Source: Paenibacillus lautus NBRC 15380 (GTDB lineage: Bacteria; Bacillota; Bacilli; Paenibacillales; Paenibacillaceae). Taken from it: DNA of 64,000 nucleotides. Below the pieces are notes generated by a model. The model made no database searches, was not told the origin of the DNA, and saw only the letters and a list, made by a program, of their open reading frames with translations. Shown here piece after piece: positions 56,421 through 64,000 of this stretch. The stretch is from positions 1-64,000 of the forward strand of contig NZ_BIMF01000001.1 of the NCBI RefSeq assembly GCF_004000945.1, read 5' to 3'. The position numbers and the translations under genes are program-made. Each line of letters opens with the position of its first letter. The stretch's first letter is position 1.

Positions 56421-59255
56421 CTACCGCCAAGCACTAACCCGATCCGATTTCTTCACGAAAATAGAGGACAACGCTTTCGCTCGCGCGGTCAGAAGTATTT
56501 TCCTTCCTTCGGGGGTACGGGTGTAAACCAGTTCGGCCGGACCGATATGCTTACGCCACAATTGGGCAAACTGCTCGGCATGCTCTTTTCGACGACCGAT
56601 TTCCTCCGGCACGGCATGGTAATCCCGTTTGATCACAAACCAGCGGCGCGATTCACGGTATAAAAGGTAACGCGGGTTCTCGATCGGGTCCAGCACCTGC
56701 TGCAGCGAATTCAGAAAGAGTGTTTTCTCCTGCGTGGTTCCGTCTTTCAGCCAACACACAACGGTCCCCCCCTCTTCCTCCGCTTTCAACCGGTGAATGC
56801 TTGGCTCGGATTCGACCAGCTTCATATCGAACAGGGTCGTATAAACGACAAGAGCAACCTCCCGGATACTCCGCTCCAGCGACTGATGCCGCACCAGCAT
56901 TTTGATGGCTTTATATATCCAAGGACTTGATACGAGCAAGGCAACGGCAACTGGGATTAGCATGTTGAACCAGACCGGCGCGTCCGATTGAAGCAAACGC
57001 GGTGACGTCATCGCCTCGGTGAAGGTACCAAGCCCCAAACCAACGGCAAAAATGAGGACGGCTTTCACCGTATGAGCAAACACTACAGGCCTAGGGATAC
57101 TCTCTCGATCCGCCGTCAGTTCTTCCGTCATGGAGCTGTGAAGGGCAATCGCCGAATCCCAACGTTCCTTCAGAAGATGCCGCTGCCTCGCTCGCTCCCA
57201 TGTGTCGCGGTTATAGTCGTTAATGCTTCCTGTGGTTTGCCCTTTCCGAAGATCAAGCCCCATGCGCTCCATGCCCGACTCTATAGTCTGGTGCGAGATC
57301 GATAAACCGACGAGAGAACGAAATCTTCGCCCAAGCGAGCTCAAATCTTCGCCGCCATCGATCTTGGCTGTATCTACGCATGCCAGATGCCAAATCGCTC
57401 CGGTCTTATCCGGGTTCCCGCGCTGGGCGCGAATCGCCCGTCCCCTCATCTGATTAGATAGCATGAACGAGCCTACATACGATGCCATGATCAAGGAATT
57501 GATTCCGGGAGCATCCCAACCCTCACCCAGAAGAGCCGCCGTACCGATCAGCACCTTGATTTCTCCCTCGGAAAACACTTCCGTTATGATTGCGACAATA
57601 GCCGAACGATTCGTATCACGAACCTCAACCGTTACATAGCGGCTGTCGTGTTCAAGGGGACGCTCCGATAAGCGATGCCCCCGCCGTTCGGCGCAAGCCC
57701 TGGCCAAAGGCAGAGCCGTTACCGGCAGCACAACAAAGGAGCCTGTCAGAATGCCTATGGGCAGCTCGTCCTCGCGCTGTGAACCTCTTTTTTCAGCTAG
57801 CTGCCTTCGGATCAACTCAAAAATAGGGACAACGCCGAGTCGATTCAGCGGCTTCTCGTCATCTGCATCCTTCGGCAAGTCCTCCTTGCGGATATAATCG
57901 GTCAAAATGACCATCCGCAAGTTATCTCCCAGAATGGAACGCTCGAATTCAAGAATACGGCTGATCCCATGTAATTTAGAGACACTTTGGACCAGCATTT
58001 TGTCAAAGGCAGGTGTAGAACGCATATATACCCTACGACGTTCAATCATGCCCAATCGACTGAGCCTCTTCTGCAAAGCCTTTAACTCGGGCAGCTCGCC
58101 ATTTATATGTGTATCTTTATACAGCATACCGCCAAGGAGCTCCTCCAGCCACTCCTCAGAAAAGTCGGGCGTTTCCTTCTCTTTCATGCCGAGCAGCTTC
58201 ACTGCGTCCTTCCAGATCGGCTGATTGGCGGCACGCAGATAAAACACCATGCTGGAGTAATATCCCGGCGAGGACAAAATTTCCTCCATGTACGTTTCGG
58301 ATTGTGCAATCCAGGGATGATTGGCGATTTGGTCTGCCAGAAACTGATCCCGCACCAGCTCGTCTCTGACCTGCGCTGCCTGCAGCCGAAACTCCCTTAG
58401 TTTAGCTGCCTCCTCTTGAGTAGGCATCGTCAAGCTTATGTAATCCTGATGCGGGCAAAGCTCCCCATGGCGGACTAGCTCGGGGACGCTGATTTCTTCG
58501 TCGATGGGACCGCAAAGGTCGATATATCGCTGCCAATCCCTCGGATTGACGTCGTATGGCGGCGTCGCCGTAAGCGCGATTTTCGTTGGCTGATCCAACA
58601 TTTCGCATAGCTGCATGGCACTTTGCCACCAAGACATCCGAAGATGATGCGCCTCGTCAAAAATGACGGTATGATATCCCCGTTGCTTCAACAGTTCCAG
58701 AGCTTCTTGTGCCTCGGTACCGTCCGTGATATCATCCGCGCGGTCACTGTCACTCCCTACCCGCTCCGCCTCAGAGCCTTCCATGCCCGTATCTGAAAAC
58801 TCGCGGTTCTCATCTCCGGCTTGATCCACATGCTCCATCTCCGCAGTGTTTTTCTTTCTCGCAGACGTCTGCTGGCCTGAAGCACTTAGCAGACTGTGAA
58901 GGGCTTGATAGGTCGTAATCGTTACCAAGGCCGGTCGTTTGAGCGAAGTAGAGATCCATTCCGGCTGGTCCTGCTCATCAAGGAACATTTCCACGAGGCG
59001 GCTTGCCCATTGCTGCTTAATGGTGAGCGTGGGAGCTAATATAATGGTGGGCCGATTTATTCGTAGCATGACTTCCAGTCCCAGAACGGTTTTCCCCGAA
59101 CCCGGCGGCGCCACCAGATGCAGATGGCGATTCTTCAGATGATGCTCCAGCCCTTGAAGCACCCGTTTCTGATAGGAGCGCCAAGGATATCGAAACGACA
59201 AGTTACTCGGAAAAAACTTTGATTCCTCCAGTTTAGCTGCACCTCCCTTTTTCAT
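56421..59255 (-). CDS. SF2 DEAD/DEAH helicase with C-terminal membrane segment
   Basis: A 944-residue protein. Helicase domain 1 has Walker A APPGSGKT (49-56), DEAH (200-203) and ALTATPP (motif III, about 228-233). An acidic low-complexity insert (about 130-185) separates motif Ia from DEAH. Domain 2 has IGTAALLGEGWDAPG and the QMRGRAIR motif VI (about 602-609). Two hydrophobic segments (about 724-748 and 762-782) then follow, and a C-terminal soluble domain to 944. This resembles type III restriction-like or DNA-repair helicases, but the membrane helices are unusual. No nuclease or methylase motif is visible. Substrate and role are unknown; a defence function is a guess. It overlaps the GNAT gene by 4 bp. 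Confidence 0.85.
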   Translation of the reverse strand: MKKGGAAKLEESKFFPSNLSFRYPWRSYQKRVLQGLEHHLKNRHLHLVAPPGSGKTVLGLEVMLRINRPTIILAPTLTIKQQWASRLVEMFLDEQDQPEWISTSLKRPALVTITTYQALHSLLSASGQQTSARKKNTAEMEHVDQAGDENREFSDTGMEGSEAERVGSDSDRADDITDGTEAQEALELLKQRGYHTVIFDEAHHLRMSWWQSAMQLCEMLDQPTKIALTATPPYDVNPRDWQRYIDLCGPIDEEISVPELVRHGELCPHQDYISLTMPTQEEAAKLREFRLQAAQVRDELVRDQFLADQIANHPWIAQSETYMEEILSSPGYYSSMVFYLRAANQPIWKDAVKLLGMKEKETPDFSEEWLEELLGGMLYKDTHINGELPELKALQKRLSRLGMIERRRVYMRSTPAFDKMLVQSVSKLHGISRILEFERSILGDNLRMVILTDYIRKEDLPKDADDEKPLNRLGVVPIFELIRRQLAEKRGSQREDELPIGILTGSFVVLPVTALPLARACAERRGHRLSERPLEHDSRYVTVEVRDTNRSAIVAIITEVFSEGEIKVLIGTAALLGEGWDAPGINSLIMASYVGSFMLSNQMRGRAIRAQRGNPDKTGAIWHLACVDTAKIDGGEDLSSLGRRFRSLVGLSISHQTIESGMERMGLDLRKGQTTGSINDYNRDTWERARQRHLLKERWDSAIALHSSMTEELTADRESIPRPVVFAHTVKAVLIFAVGLGLGTFTEAMTSPRLLQSDAPVWFNMLIPVAVALLVSSPWIYKAIKMLVRHQSLERSIREVALVVYTTLFDMKLVESEPSIHRLKAEEEGGTVVCWLKDGTTQEKTLFLNSLQQVLDPIENPRYLLYRESRRWFVIKRDYHAVPEEIGRRKEHAEQFAQLWRKHIGPAELVYTRTPEGRKILLTARAKALSSIFVKKSDRVSAWR

Positions 59256-59707
59256 CGGATTGGATAAGGCAGCTGCATGTGAATAAGCGGAAACGGCTTC
59301 CCGGAGCCGTCCAGCTCGGAGCGGCCGATTTGCACAAATCCGTATTTTTTATAAAAGGCATGGGCCTTGGGGTTCTGTTCATTCACATCGACTTGCAGCC
59401 TCCGCCCCTTCAATTGTTCGGCGTGCCGGATCAGTGTCGTTCCGGTACCTTGGCCGTGATGGAGGGGATCCACAAACAGCATTTCGATTTTGGAGCCATC
59501 CAGCCCCATAAATCCAATCGGTTCCTGTTCCGTATTCAAGCAGACCCAGATCTCCATGGATCTCAGCGCTCCGTTTTGCATCATATCATAGTAAAATCCG
59601 ATATCTTCCTCCGTCAGGAAATCGTGCGTTTGGGATACGGCATGAAGCCATAATTCCACTAGCTGATCATGAAACTCTTCTGCGTAAGGCGCTATATAAT
59701 GCGTCAT
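59252..59707 (-). CDS. GNAT-family N-acetyltransferase
   Basis: A 151-residue acetyl-CoA-dependent acetyltransferase. The acetyl-CoA loop HHGQGTGTTLIRHAEQL (Q/R-x-x-G-x-G/A type) is near residue 83, and the family's NPKAHAFYKKYGF motif is near residue 112. Substrate unknown. Its stop overlaps the helicase start by 4 bp (ATGA), so the two are co-translated, which suggests but does not prove a functional link. Confidence 0.9.
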   Translation of the reverse strand: MTHYIAPYAEEFHDQLVELWLHAVSQTHDFLTEEDIGFYYDMMQNGALRSMEIWVCLNTEQEPIGFMGLDGSKIEMLFVDPLHHGQGTGTTLIRHAEQLKGRRLQVDVNEQNPKAHAFYKKYGFVQIGRSELDGSGKPFPLIHMQLPYPIR

Positions 59708-59778
59708 TTTTCATCCAGTCCCTTCCAAATCGTTCTATCCCTTGAGAATTCATGATATCGTTAAAATTGCTCTGTACT

Positions 59779-59784
59779 ATTATA
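59779..59784 (-). promoter_or_regulatory. Possible -10 box of the GNAT-helicase operon
   Basis: A perfect TATAAT on the minus strand about 70 bp before the GNAT start; the -35 is weak. It lies in the divergent region shared with the EamA gene. Confidence 0.4.
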
Positions 59785-59841
59785 AAGGAATCCGGTACAT
59801 TAATCAGAGACTTTATCTTTGTCAGGAAGGAGAGATTAGCA

Positions 59842-60270
59842 TTGCCATTATGGCTTGTATACGCATTGCTGTCTGCGGTCACGGCGGCACTTGTCGCCAT
59901 TTTCGGAAAAATCGGTCTGCAAACCATCGATGCCAACTCGGCAACGGCCATTCGCTCTGTCATCATGGCATTGTTTCTGCTGGGGGTCGTGGGGGTTCAG
60001 GGGAAGTTCTCGGAACTCGGTGACATTCTGGTTCAGAAGAAAGCATTAAGCTTCATTGTGCTCAGCGGCATTGCGGGGGCATTGTCCTGGCTGTTTTATT
60101 TTCTCGCGCTAAAATACGGCAAAGTATCGCAGGTAGGACCGATCGATAAGTTGAGCGTTGTCATCGCGGTCATTCTTGCCTTTGTGTTTCTTGGAGAAAA
60201 GATATCCTGGATTAACGCAGCTGGCGTTGCACTCATTGCCGTTGGCGCTCTTCTTGTTGCCGTCAAATAA
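59842..60270 (+). CDS. Small EamA-family membrane transporter
   Basis: A 142-residue protein with five hydrophobic helices, forming a single EamA (drug/metabolite transporter) repeat instead of the usual two; it would work as a dimer. The substrate is unknown. I start at TTG 59842 because AGGAG lies 8-9 bases before it, giving MPLWLVYALLSAV; an ATG 30 codons upstream would add a polar leader that lacks a ribosome binding site. A terminator hairpin follows. Confidence 0.85.
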   Translation: MPLWLVYALLSAVTAALVAIFGKIGLQTIDANSATAIRSVIMALFLLGVVGVQGKFSELGDILVQKKALSFIVLSGIAGALSWLFYFLALKYGKVSQVGPIDKLSVVIAVILAFVFLGEKISWINAAGVALIAVGALLVAVK

Positions 60271-60284
60271 TGTTCTACATAAAT

Positions 60285-60305
60285 CCGCTGCTCAGCGGCT
60301 TTTTG
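60285..60305 (+). terminator. Terminator after the EamA gene
   Basis: CCGCT/AGCGG hairpin with a short loop followed by CTTTTTG, 15 bp after the stop codon. Confidence 0.6.
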
Positions 60306-60413
60306 CCCGTTGGTTTATTGATAAAACCTATCAACATTATCGCATTTATATATTTCTAATTATAAGACAAACATGTCACAATGAGGATAATTCATGGGTG
60401 AAGGGGTGTTGTT

Positions 60414-61178
60414 ATGTCAGAGCAAGTATGGAAAGCTTACGATTATGATCGGCAGTTATCGTTTGTCTCGGCTTATGGAAAAGGAGTCGTAGAGCTTCTT
60501 GCGCCTCAACCCGGAGAACGGATTCTCGACCTGGGCTGCGGGACCGGTGATTTGGCTTATGAAATATCCGTTTCGGGTGCATACGTAACCGGCATGGATT
60601 ATTCGGCCGAAATGATTGAACGCGCCAAAAGCAAATACCCCGGGCTTTCGTTTCTGGCCGGAGACGGAGAGAACTTCGAAACCGAAACGCCGTATGATGC
60701 CGTCTTCTCCAATGCTGCCCTGCACTGGATGAAGGATGCTGCAGGCGTGGTACGCTCCGTCCATGGAGCCCTCAAGCCCGGCGGCCGATTCGTCGCGGAA
60801 TTTGGAGGCAAAGGGAATATCGACGGAATCTATCAAGCCTTAAAAACGGTGTTCGCCGATCATTATGGAATCGATGCCGACACCCGAAATCCGTGGTATT
60901 TTCCTAGTCTTGGCCAGTATGCCAGCCTGCTTGAATCCCAAGGGTTCCGGGTGCATATCGCCCATCACTTCGACCGTCCCACGAAGCTGCCTGAGGGCAA
61001 GGACGGTATGATGTATTGGCTGCAACATTTTGGCGATCACTTCTTCGCTGGATTCTCGGCTGGCGAGAAGGACAAAGCAATTGCCCGCATCAGCCAAGCT
61101 GCCCAAACGACGCTCTGGCATGAGGATGCATTTTACGCAGATTACAGGCGCCTGCGAGTCTTTGCAGAGAAGGTTTAG
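60414..61178 (+). CDS. SAM-dependent methyltransferase
   Basis: A 254-residue class I methyltransferase. Motif I is ILDLGCGTGDLAY near residue 37 and the acidic residue of motif II is in GMDYSAEM; SNAALHWM near residue 100 resembles the trans-aconitate/malonyl-ACP methyltransferase group. The substrate cannot be decided. ATG follows AAGGGGTG. It stands alone, followed by the argS promoter. Confidence 0.88.
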   Translation: MSEQVWKAYDYDRQLSFVSAYGKGVVELLAPQPGERILDLGCGTGDLAYEISVSGAYVTGMDYSAEMIERAKSKYPGLSFLAGDGENFETETPYDAVFSNAALHWMKDAAGVVRSVHGALKPGGRFVAEFGGKGNIDGIYQALKTVFADHYGIDADTRNPWYFPSLGQYASLLESQGFRVHIAHHFDRPTKLPEGKDGMMYWLQHFGDHFFAGFSAGEKDKAIARISQAAQTTLWHEDAFYADYRRLRVFAEKV

Positions 61179-61189
61179 TCATTTGGGGG

Positions 61190-61217
61190 TTGCTTTTCTA
61201 AATAGAATGGTTATAAT
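61190..61217 (+). promoter_or_regulatory. Promoter of the argS T-box transcript
   Basis: TTGCTT (-35, 61190-61195) and TATAAT (-10, 61212-61217) with 16-bp spacing, 300 bp before argS. Confidence 0.65.
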
Positions 61218-61229
61218 ATGAAAAAACTT

Positions 61230-61480
61230 GAAGATATTATTTTCGTTGATTGGGAGAGTAACTGCACTTGACTTTAGTCCAAGCGAGCCGGGAGGGTGGA
61301 AACCGGTACAAAGTCGGCCGTGAAGCGGACCCAGGAGATGGCCTTCCGAAGTGAAATGCTGTAGGGAGCCCCGGCTTACACCGTTATCGTATAAAGGTGG
61401 TTAAACCCTATCGGTTTAACAACAAGAGTGGTACCGCGAGCACAAGTCCTCGTCTCTTTAGGAGATGAGGGCTTTTTTTG
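61230..61480 (+). promoter_or_regulatory. T-box leader of argS
   Basis: The T-box core AGAGTGGTACCGCG is at 61425-61438, followed by the terminator CCTCGTCTC / GAGATGAGG and seven T (61448-61478). Stem I carries the GAGTA and AGCGAGCCGGG segments typical of the class, and the specifier region GAAG-CGG-A gives CGG (arginine) at 61326-61328. This predicts response to uncharged tRNA-Arg reading CGG. Confidence 0.85.
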
Positions 61481-61520
61481 ATTTTTCCGAAGTTTTTTTA
61501 TTTTCAAAGGGGGATTTAAC

Positions 61521-63383
61521 GTGTTAAGTCATTTGATTACTTCGAGCCTTCAACAAGCTGTAAACCAGGTGTGTGAAGCTTCGGGCGCCAAACTGCCGGA
61601 TTCCACTCCAGTCCGGGTTGAGCAGCCTGCCAGCATGGAGCATGGGGATTACGCCACCAACATTGCGATGCAGCTTGCAAAGCTGCTTCGTAAGCCTCCG
61701 CTGCACATTGCCGAGCTGATTCAAGCCGAGCTTGAGCAGGATGCGTCCTACAATCAGCTTGTCTATGCTACGGAGATTGTTGCCCCAGGTTTTATGAATC
61801 TGCGAATCGATTGGGAATATTGGGCTGGTCATCGCTTTGAATTGCCTCCGGCAACGAACGAGAAGATTGTCATTGAGCATACTTCCATCAATCCGAACAA
61901 ATCCGCCCATATCGGCCATCTAAGAAACTCCTGTATCGGGGATACGCTGGTCAGGCTGATGAGGAAGCTTGGTTACGAGGTGGAGGTTCATAATTATATC
62001 GACGACCTTGGCAATCAACTGGCAGATACGGTGGTCGGGATGCTCCACACGCCGCTGTCCAAGGAACATGTCCGGTTCGGCGATTACTGCTGGGACGTCT
62101 ATTCAAGCACCAATAAGGCCTATGAAAGAGAACCTGGGCTGGTTCAGCATCGGACCGAGGTTCTGCACGCACTGGAAGAGGGCAACCAGAACCTATCCTG
62201 GATCGGACTGCTCGTGGCCGAGCGAATCGTCAAAGAGCATCTTGAAGAAATGAAGCAGTTCGGCATTGACTATGATCTGCTTGTGTGGGAGAGCAGCATT
62301 GTCAGAGAGGGATTCTGGACGTCGGCTTTCGAGCTGTTGAAGAACACGCCCCTCTTCCATCAGGAAACCGAGGGTAAACTTGCTGGCTGCTGGGTGCTCA
62401 AGCAAACAGGAGCGGAGGCTGGGGACGATCCGGAGTCAGACCACAGCATGGATAAAGTGCTCGTACGCTCGAATGGCATACTGACCTACACTGCCAAAGA
62501 CATCGCCTATCATCTGTGGAAATACGGTGTGCTCTCCAACGATTTTGTATATAAAAAATTCACAGACGAGGTTTGGACGACGAGCACCCATGGCGAGCAG
62601 CTCACTTTCGGCAAAGCAGACATGGTCATCAACGTCATTGATTACAGACAGCAGTACCCGCAGGCGATGGTGAAGCAGGCGCTGGAAAGCTTAGGATTCC
62701 AAAAAGAGGCCGACAAGCTCCGTCATGTCAGCTACGGCGTCGTTTCGTTAAGCCCTTCTGCGGCTGCGGATCTCGGAATCGATACCTCCGATGGGAAAGC
62801 GTCCTATGCGATGTCCGGACGTCAGGGAATCGGAATTAAAATCACCGAGCTTATCCACCAAGTAGCCAAGTTCATCGAAGACACCCGTTCCGATAAGAAC
62901 GGTTTGTCCAGTCATACGATCGCAGCCGCCTCCATCCGTTACTATCTGCTTCGCTTTGCACTGCAAACCGAGGTGGTGTTCGATCTGAAGCAGGCGACTG
63001 AAATATCAGGAAATACGGGGGTATACCTGCTCTACTCCTATGCGCGTGCACTCAGCGTGCTCAATAAAGCTCAAGAAGCCGGTGTTACGCCGTCGGTGCC
63101 TGCCCGGTTCCCTGCGATGGAAAAAGCGGAGCATGCGCTGCTTCGCCATATCAGCACCTGGCATGATACCCTATACGCCGCCGGACGGGATCTATCTCCA
63201 AGCGCCATCTGCAACTTTACTTATGAGCTGTGCTCCTTGTTTAACAATTTTTATTCGGCATGCCCGATTCTGAAATCGGCGGATGAAGTGCTCCAGTTCC
63301 GTGTATGGCTCACTTCCTTATTCAAGAACACGCTTGGCGAAGCGTTGGAGGTCCTGGGACTGCCTACACCGAGCCGGATGTAA
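61521..63383 (+). CDS. argS: Arginyl-tRNA synthetase, long form
   Basis: A 620-residue class I synthetase. The N-terminal ArgRS-specific domain (about 1-105, with EHGDYATNIAMQLAK) is followed by the HIGH motif as HIGHLRNSCIGD near residue 131, a KMSK-equivalent YAMSGRQG near residue 432, and the DALR anticodon-binding domain at the C terminus. It is longer than the roughly 556 residues of B. subtilis ArgRS. B. subtilis argS lies elsewhere, near rpoE, so this may be a second, T-box-controlled copy. GTG follows AAGGGGG. Confidence 0.93.
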   Translation: MLSHLITSSLQQAVNQVCEASGAKLPDSTPVRVEQPASMEHGDYATNIAMQLAKLLRKPPLHIAELIQAELEQDASYNQLVYATEIVAPGFMNLRIDWEYWAGHRFELPPATNEKIVIEHTSINPNKSAHIGHLRNSCIGDTLVRLMRKLGYEVEVHNYIDDLGNQLADTVVGMLHTPLSKEHVRFGDYCWDVYSSTNKAYEREPGLVQHRTEVLHALEEGNQNLSWIGLLVAERIVKEHLEEMKQFGIDYDLLVWESSIVREGFWTSAFELLKNTPLFHQETEGKLAGCWVLKQTGAEAGDDPESDHSMDKVLVRSNGILTYTAKDIAYHLWKYGVLSNDFVYKKFTDEVWTTSTHGEQLTFGKADMVINVIDYRQQYPQAMVKQALESLGFQKEADKLRHVSYGVVSLSPSAAADLGIDTSDGKASYAMSGRQGIGIKITELIHQVAKFIEDTRSDKNGLSSHTIAAASIRYYLLRFALQTEVVFDLKQATEISGNTGVYLLYSYARALSVLNKAQEAGVTPSVPARFPAMEKAEHALLRHISTWHDTLYAAGRDLSPSAICNFTYELCSLFNNFYSACPILKSADEVLQFRVWLTSLFKNTLGEALEVLGLPTPSRM

Positions 63384-63423
63384 ATTCCCTCTGAAGAATT
63401 AGCGGACCATACTTTATAAAAAA

Positions 63424-63460
63424 AGCCACCATACTATTCCTGCGAATACGTACGGTGGCT
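63424..63460 (-). terminator. Terminator between convergent argS and 63469-63909
   Basis: AGCCACC pairs with GGTGGCT around a loop with an inner ATTC/GAAT hairpin. The minus-strand side has seven T, so it best serves the unknown gene; it may also stop argS transcription. Confidence 0.75.
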
Positions 63461-63468
63461 ATCTTATA

Positions 63469-63909
63469 TTATTGCAACCCTCTGACGGCCAGTCTGACCT
63501 GGACGCCATCTGCTGCCGGCTCTTCCTGCAGGGTCCAATTGACAGCCAACGCTTCCTTCAAGCGAGCGACCTGCTCCTCTTGGAGCTTCAGCCCCTCAAT
63601 AATGCCTTCACCTACACTAAAATCGGATTCCGAGCTGATGCGGAAGGCTTCCTCCAGCCAGATCTTCAACCCGTTGCGGGTATTAAACGTAATTTTGTAT
63701 CCCTCGCTGACGGCCTTCTCCAAATCTTCCCCATGTTCGTTTGCATAAGAAAACAATTCCTCGTAGTGAAAATGGCCATTGTTCGCGACTTGGAATCTGT
63801 CTACCTCACCCGAGCGCACAGCCTCCAGCAGTTCGGAGGAAGTCAGCCCCGATTTCCTGGCATGCTCCAATAAAATGGCGGTATTCTGTGATATTTTAGT
63901 AAGCTGCAA
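63469..63909 (-). CDS. Unknown 146-residue protein
   Basis: Not recognised. The soluble, acidic protein has a predicted helical N-terminal third with an HTH-like segment (SGLTSSELLEAVRSGEVDRF), a middle alpha/beta part (about 60-95) and a C-terminal strand-rich end. No cysteines, membrane helices or catalytic motifs are visible. It is alone, convergent with argS, and its promoter must lie in the last 90 bp of the window. The coding quality (synonymous third positions, Lys/Glu pattern) is normal for the neighbourhood. Confidence 0.65.
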   Translation of the reverse strand: MQLTKISQNTAILLEHARKSGLTSSELLEAVRSGEVDRFQVANNGHFHYEELFSYANEHGEDLEKAVSEGYKITFNTRNGLKIWLEEAFRISSESDFSVGEGIIEGLKLQEEQVARLKEALAVNWTLQEEPAADGVQVRLAVRGLQ

Positions 63910-64000
63910 GCTCGATGCCTCCTCAATATAGTTCGTAAAATCCTTTTTTCTTCTATTATAAGACGAAAACGCTAGGATGTCAGAAACTTCTCAAACATAA

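Noticed and set aside
59752..59841. Upstream ATG start for the EamA gene
   Set aside because: It adds 30 polar residues without a ribosome binding site and crosses the divergent promoter; the TTG at 59842 has AGGAG at the right distance.

Overview
The window looks like a chromosomal core segment of a spore-forming member of the Bacillota, most likely Paenibacillus or a close relative. The reasons are the sporulation genes (spoIVFA, spoIVFB, spoVID, a safA-like coat gene, a Spo0B-like protein and a SPOR protein in the spoIIB position), the T-box leaders, the Prp/L27 pair, and a gene order that closely follows the Bacillus subtilis block from safA through obg, spo0B, rpmA, minCD, mreBCD, maf, folC, valS, spoVID, hemL to hemA, ysxC, lon, clpX, tig and ysoA. 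The genus is an inference; no 16S gene is present. Everything from 0.3 to 59.7 kb is coded on the minus strand apart from one tRNA gene. The orientation changes only in the accessory right end.

Layout. 0.3-2.0 kb: a LysM spore-coat protein. 2.2-7.9 kb: a six-gene amino-acid operon transcribed pheB-hom-thrC-thrB-pheA-ilvE from a recognisable promoter. 8.1-11.7 kb: a four-gene unit of unknown function (an SPFH protein with five zinc ribbons, a four-helix membrane/coiled-coil protein and two paralogous membrane proteins with C-terminal zinc ribbons) lying between pheB and obgE. 12-18.5 kb: rplU-prp-rpmA, a membrane-anchored Spo0B-like protein, obgE, RNase G and the SpoIVFA/SpoIVFB pair. 18.6-25.9 kb: division and shape genes (maf-radC-mreBCD-minCD) and a SPOR protein. 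26-33.6 kb: murC, folC, valS with its T-box, spoVID. 33.7-42.5 kb: a heme/siroheme operon (hemA-ccsA-siroheme dehydrogenase-hemC-cobA/hemD-hemB-hemL-rluA type). 42.8-55.5 kb: speD, an unknown gene, ysxC, lon, lonB, ispG, clpX, clpP, tig and a ysoA-position gene.

The right end is more variable. A tRNA-Arg(TCT) gene is followed by a 137-bp tandem duplication that repeats the 3' end of the tRNA gene and its terminator, then by four 21-nt TAACGG-N9-CCGTTA palindromes, then by a large SF2 helicase with two predicted membrane helices. A GNAT gene, a small EamA transporter, a methyltransferase, a T-box-controlled long ArgRS and an unknown gene complete the window.

The observations most worth following are the SPFH/zinc-ribbon unit, the ysoA-position gene that appears to start at an AUC codon with a near-ideal ribosome binding site, the palindrome array, the tRNA-end duplication, the membrane-anchored helicase, and a candidate structured leader in front of speD. 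No CRISPR array, insertion sequence or prophage was seen.
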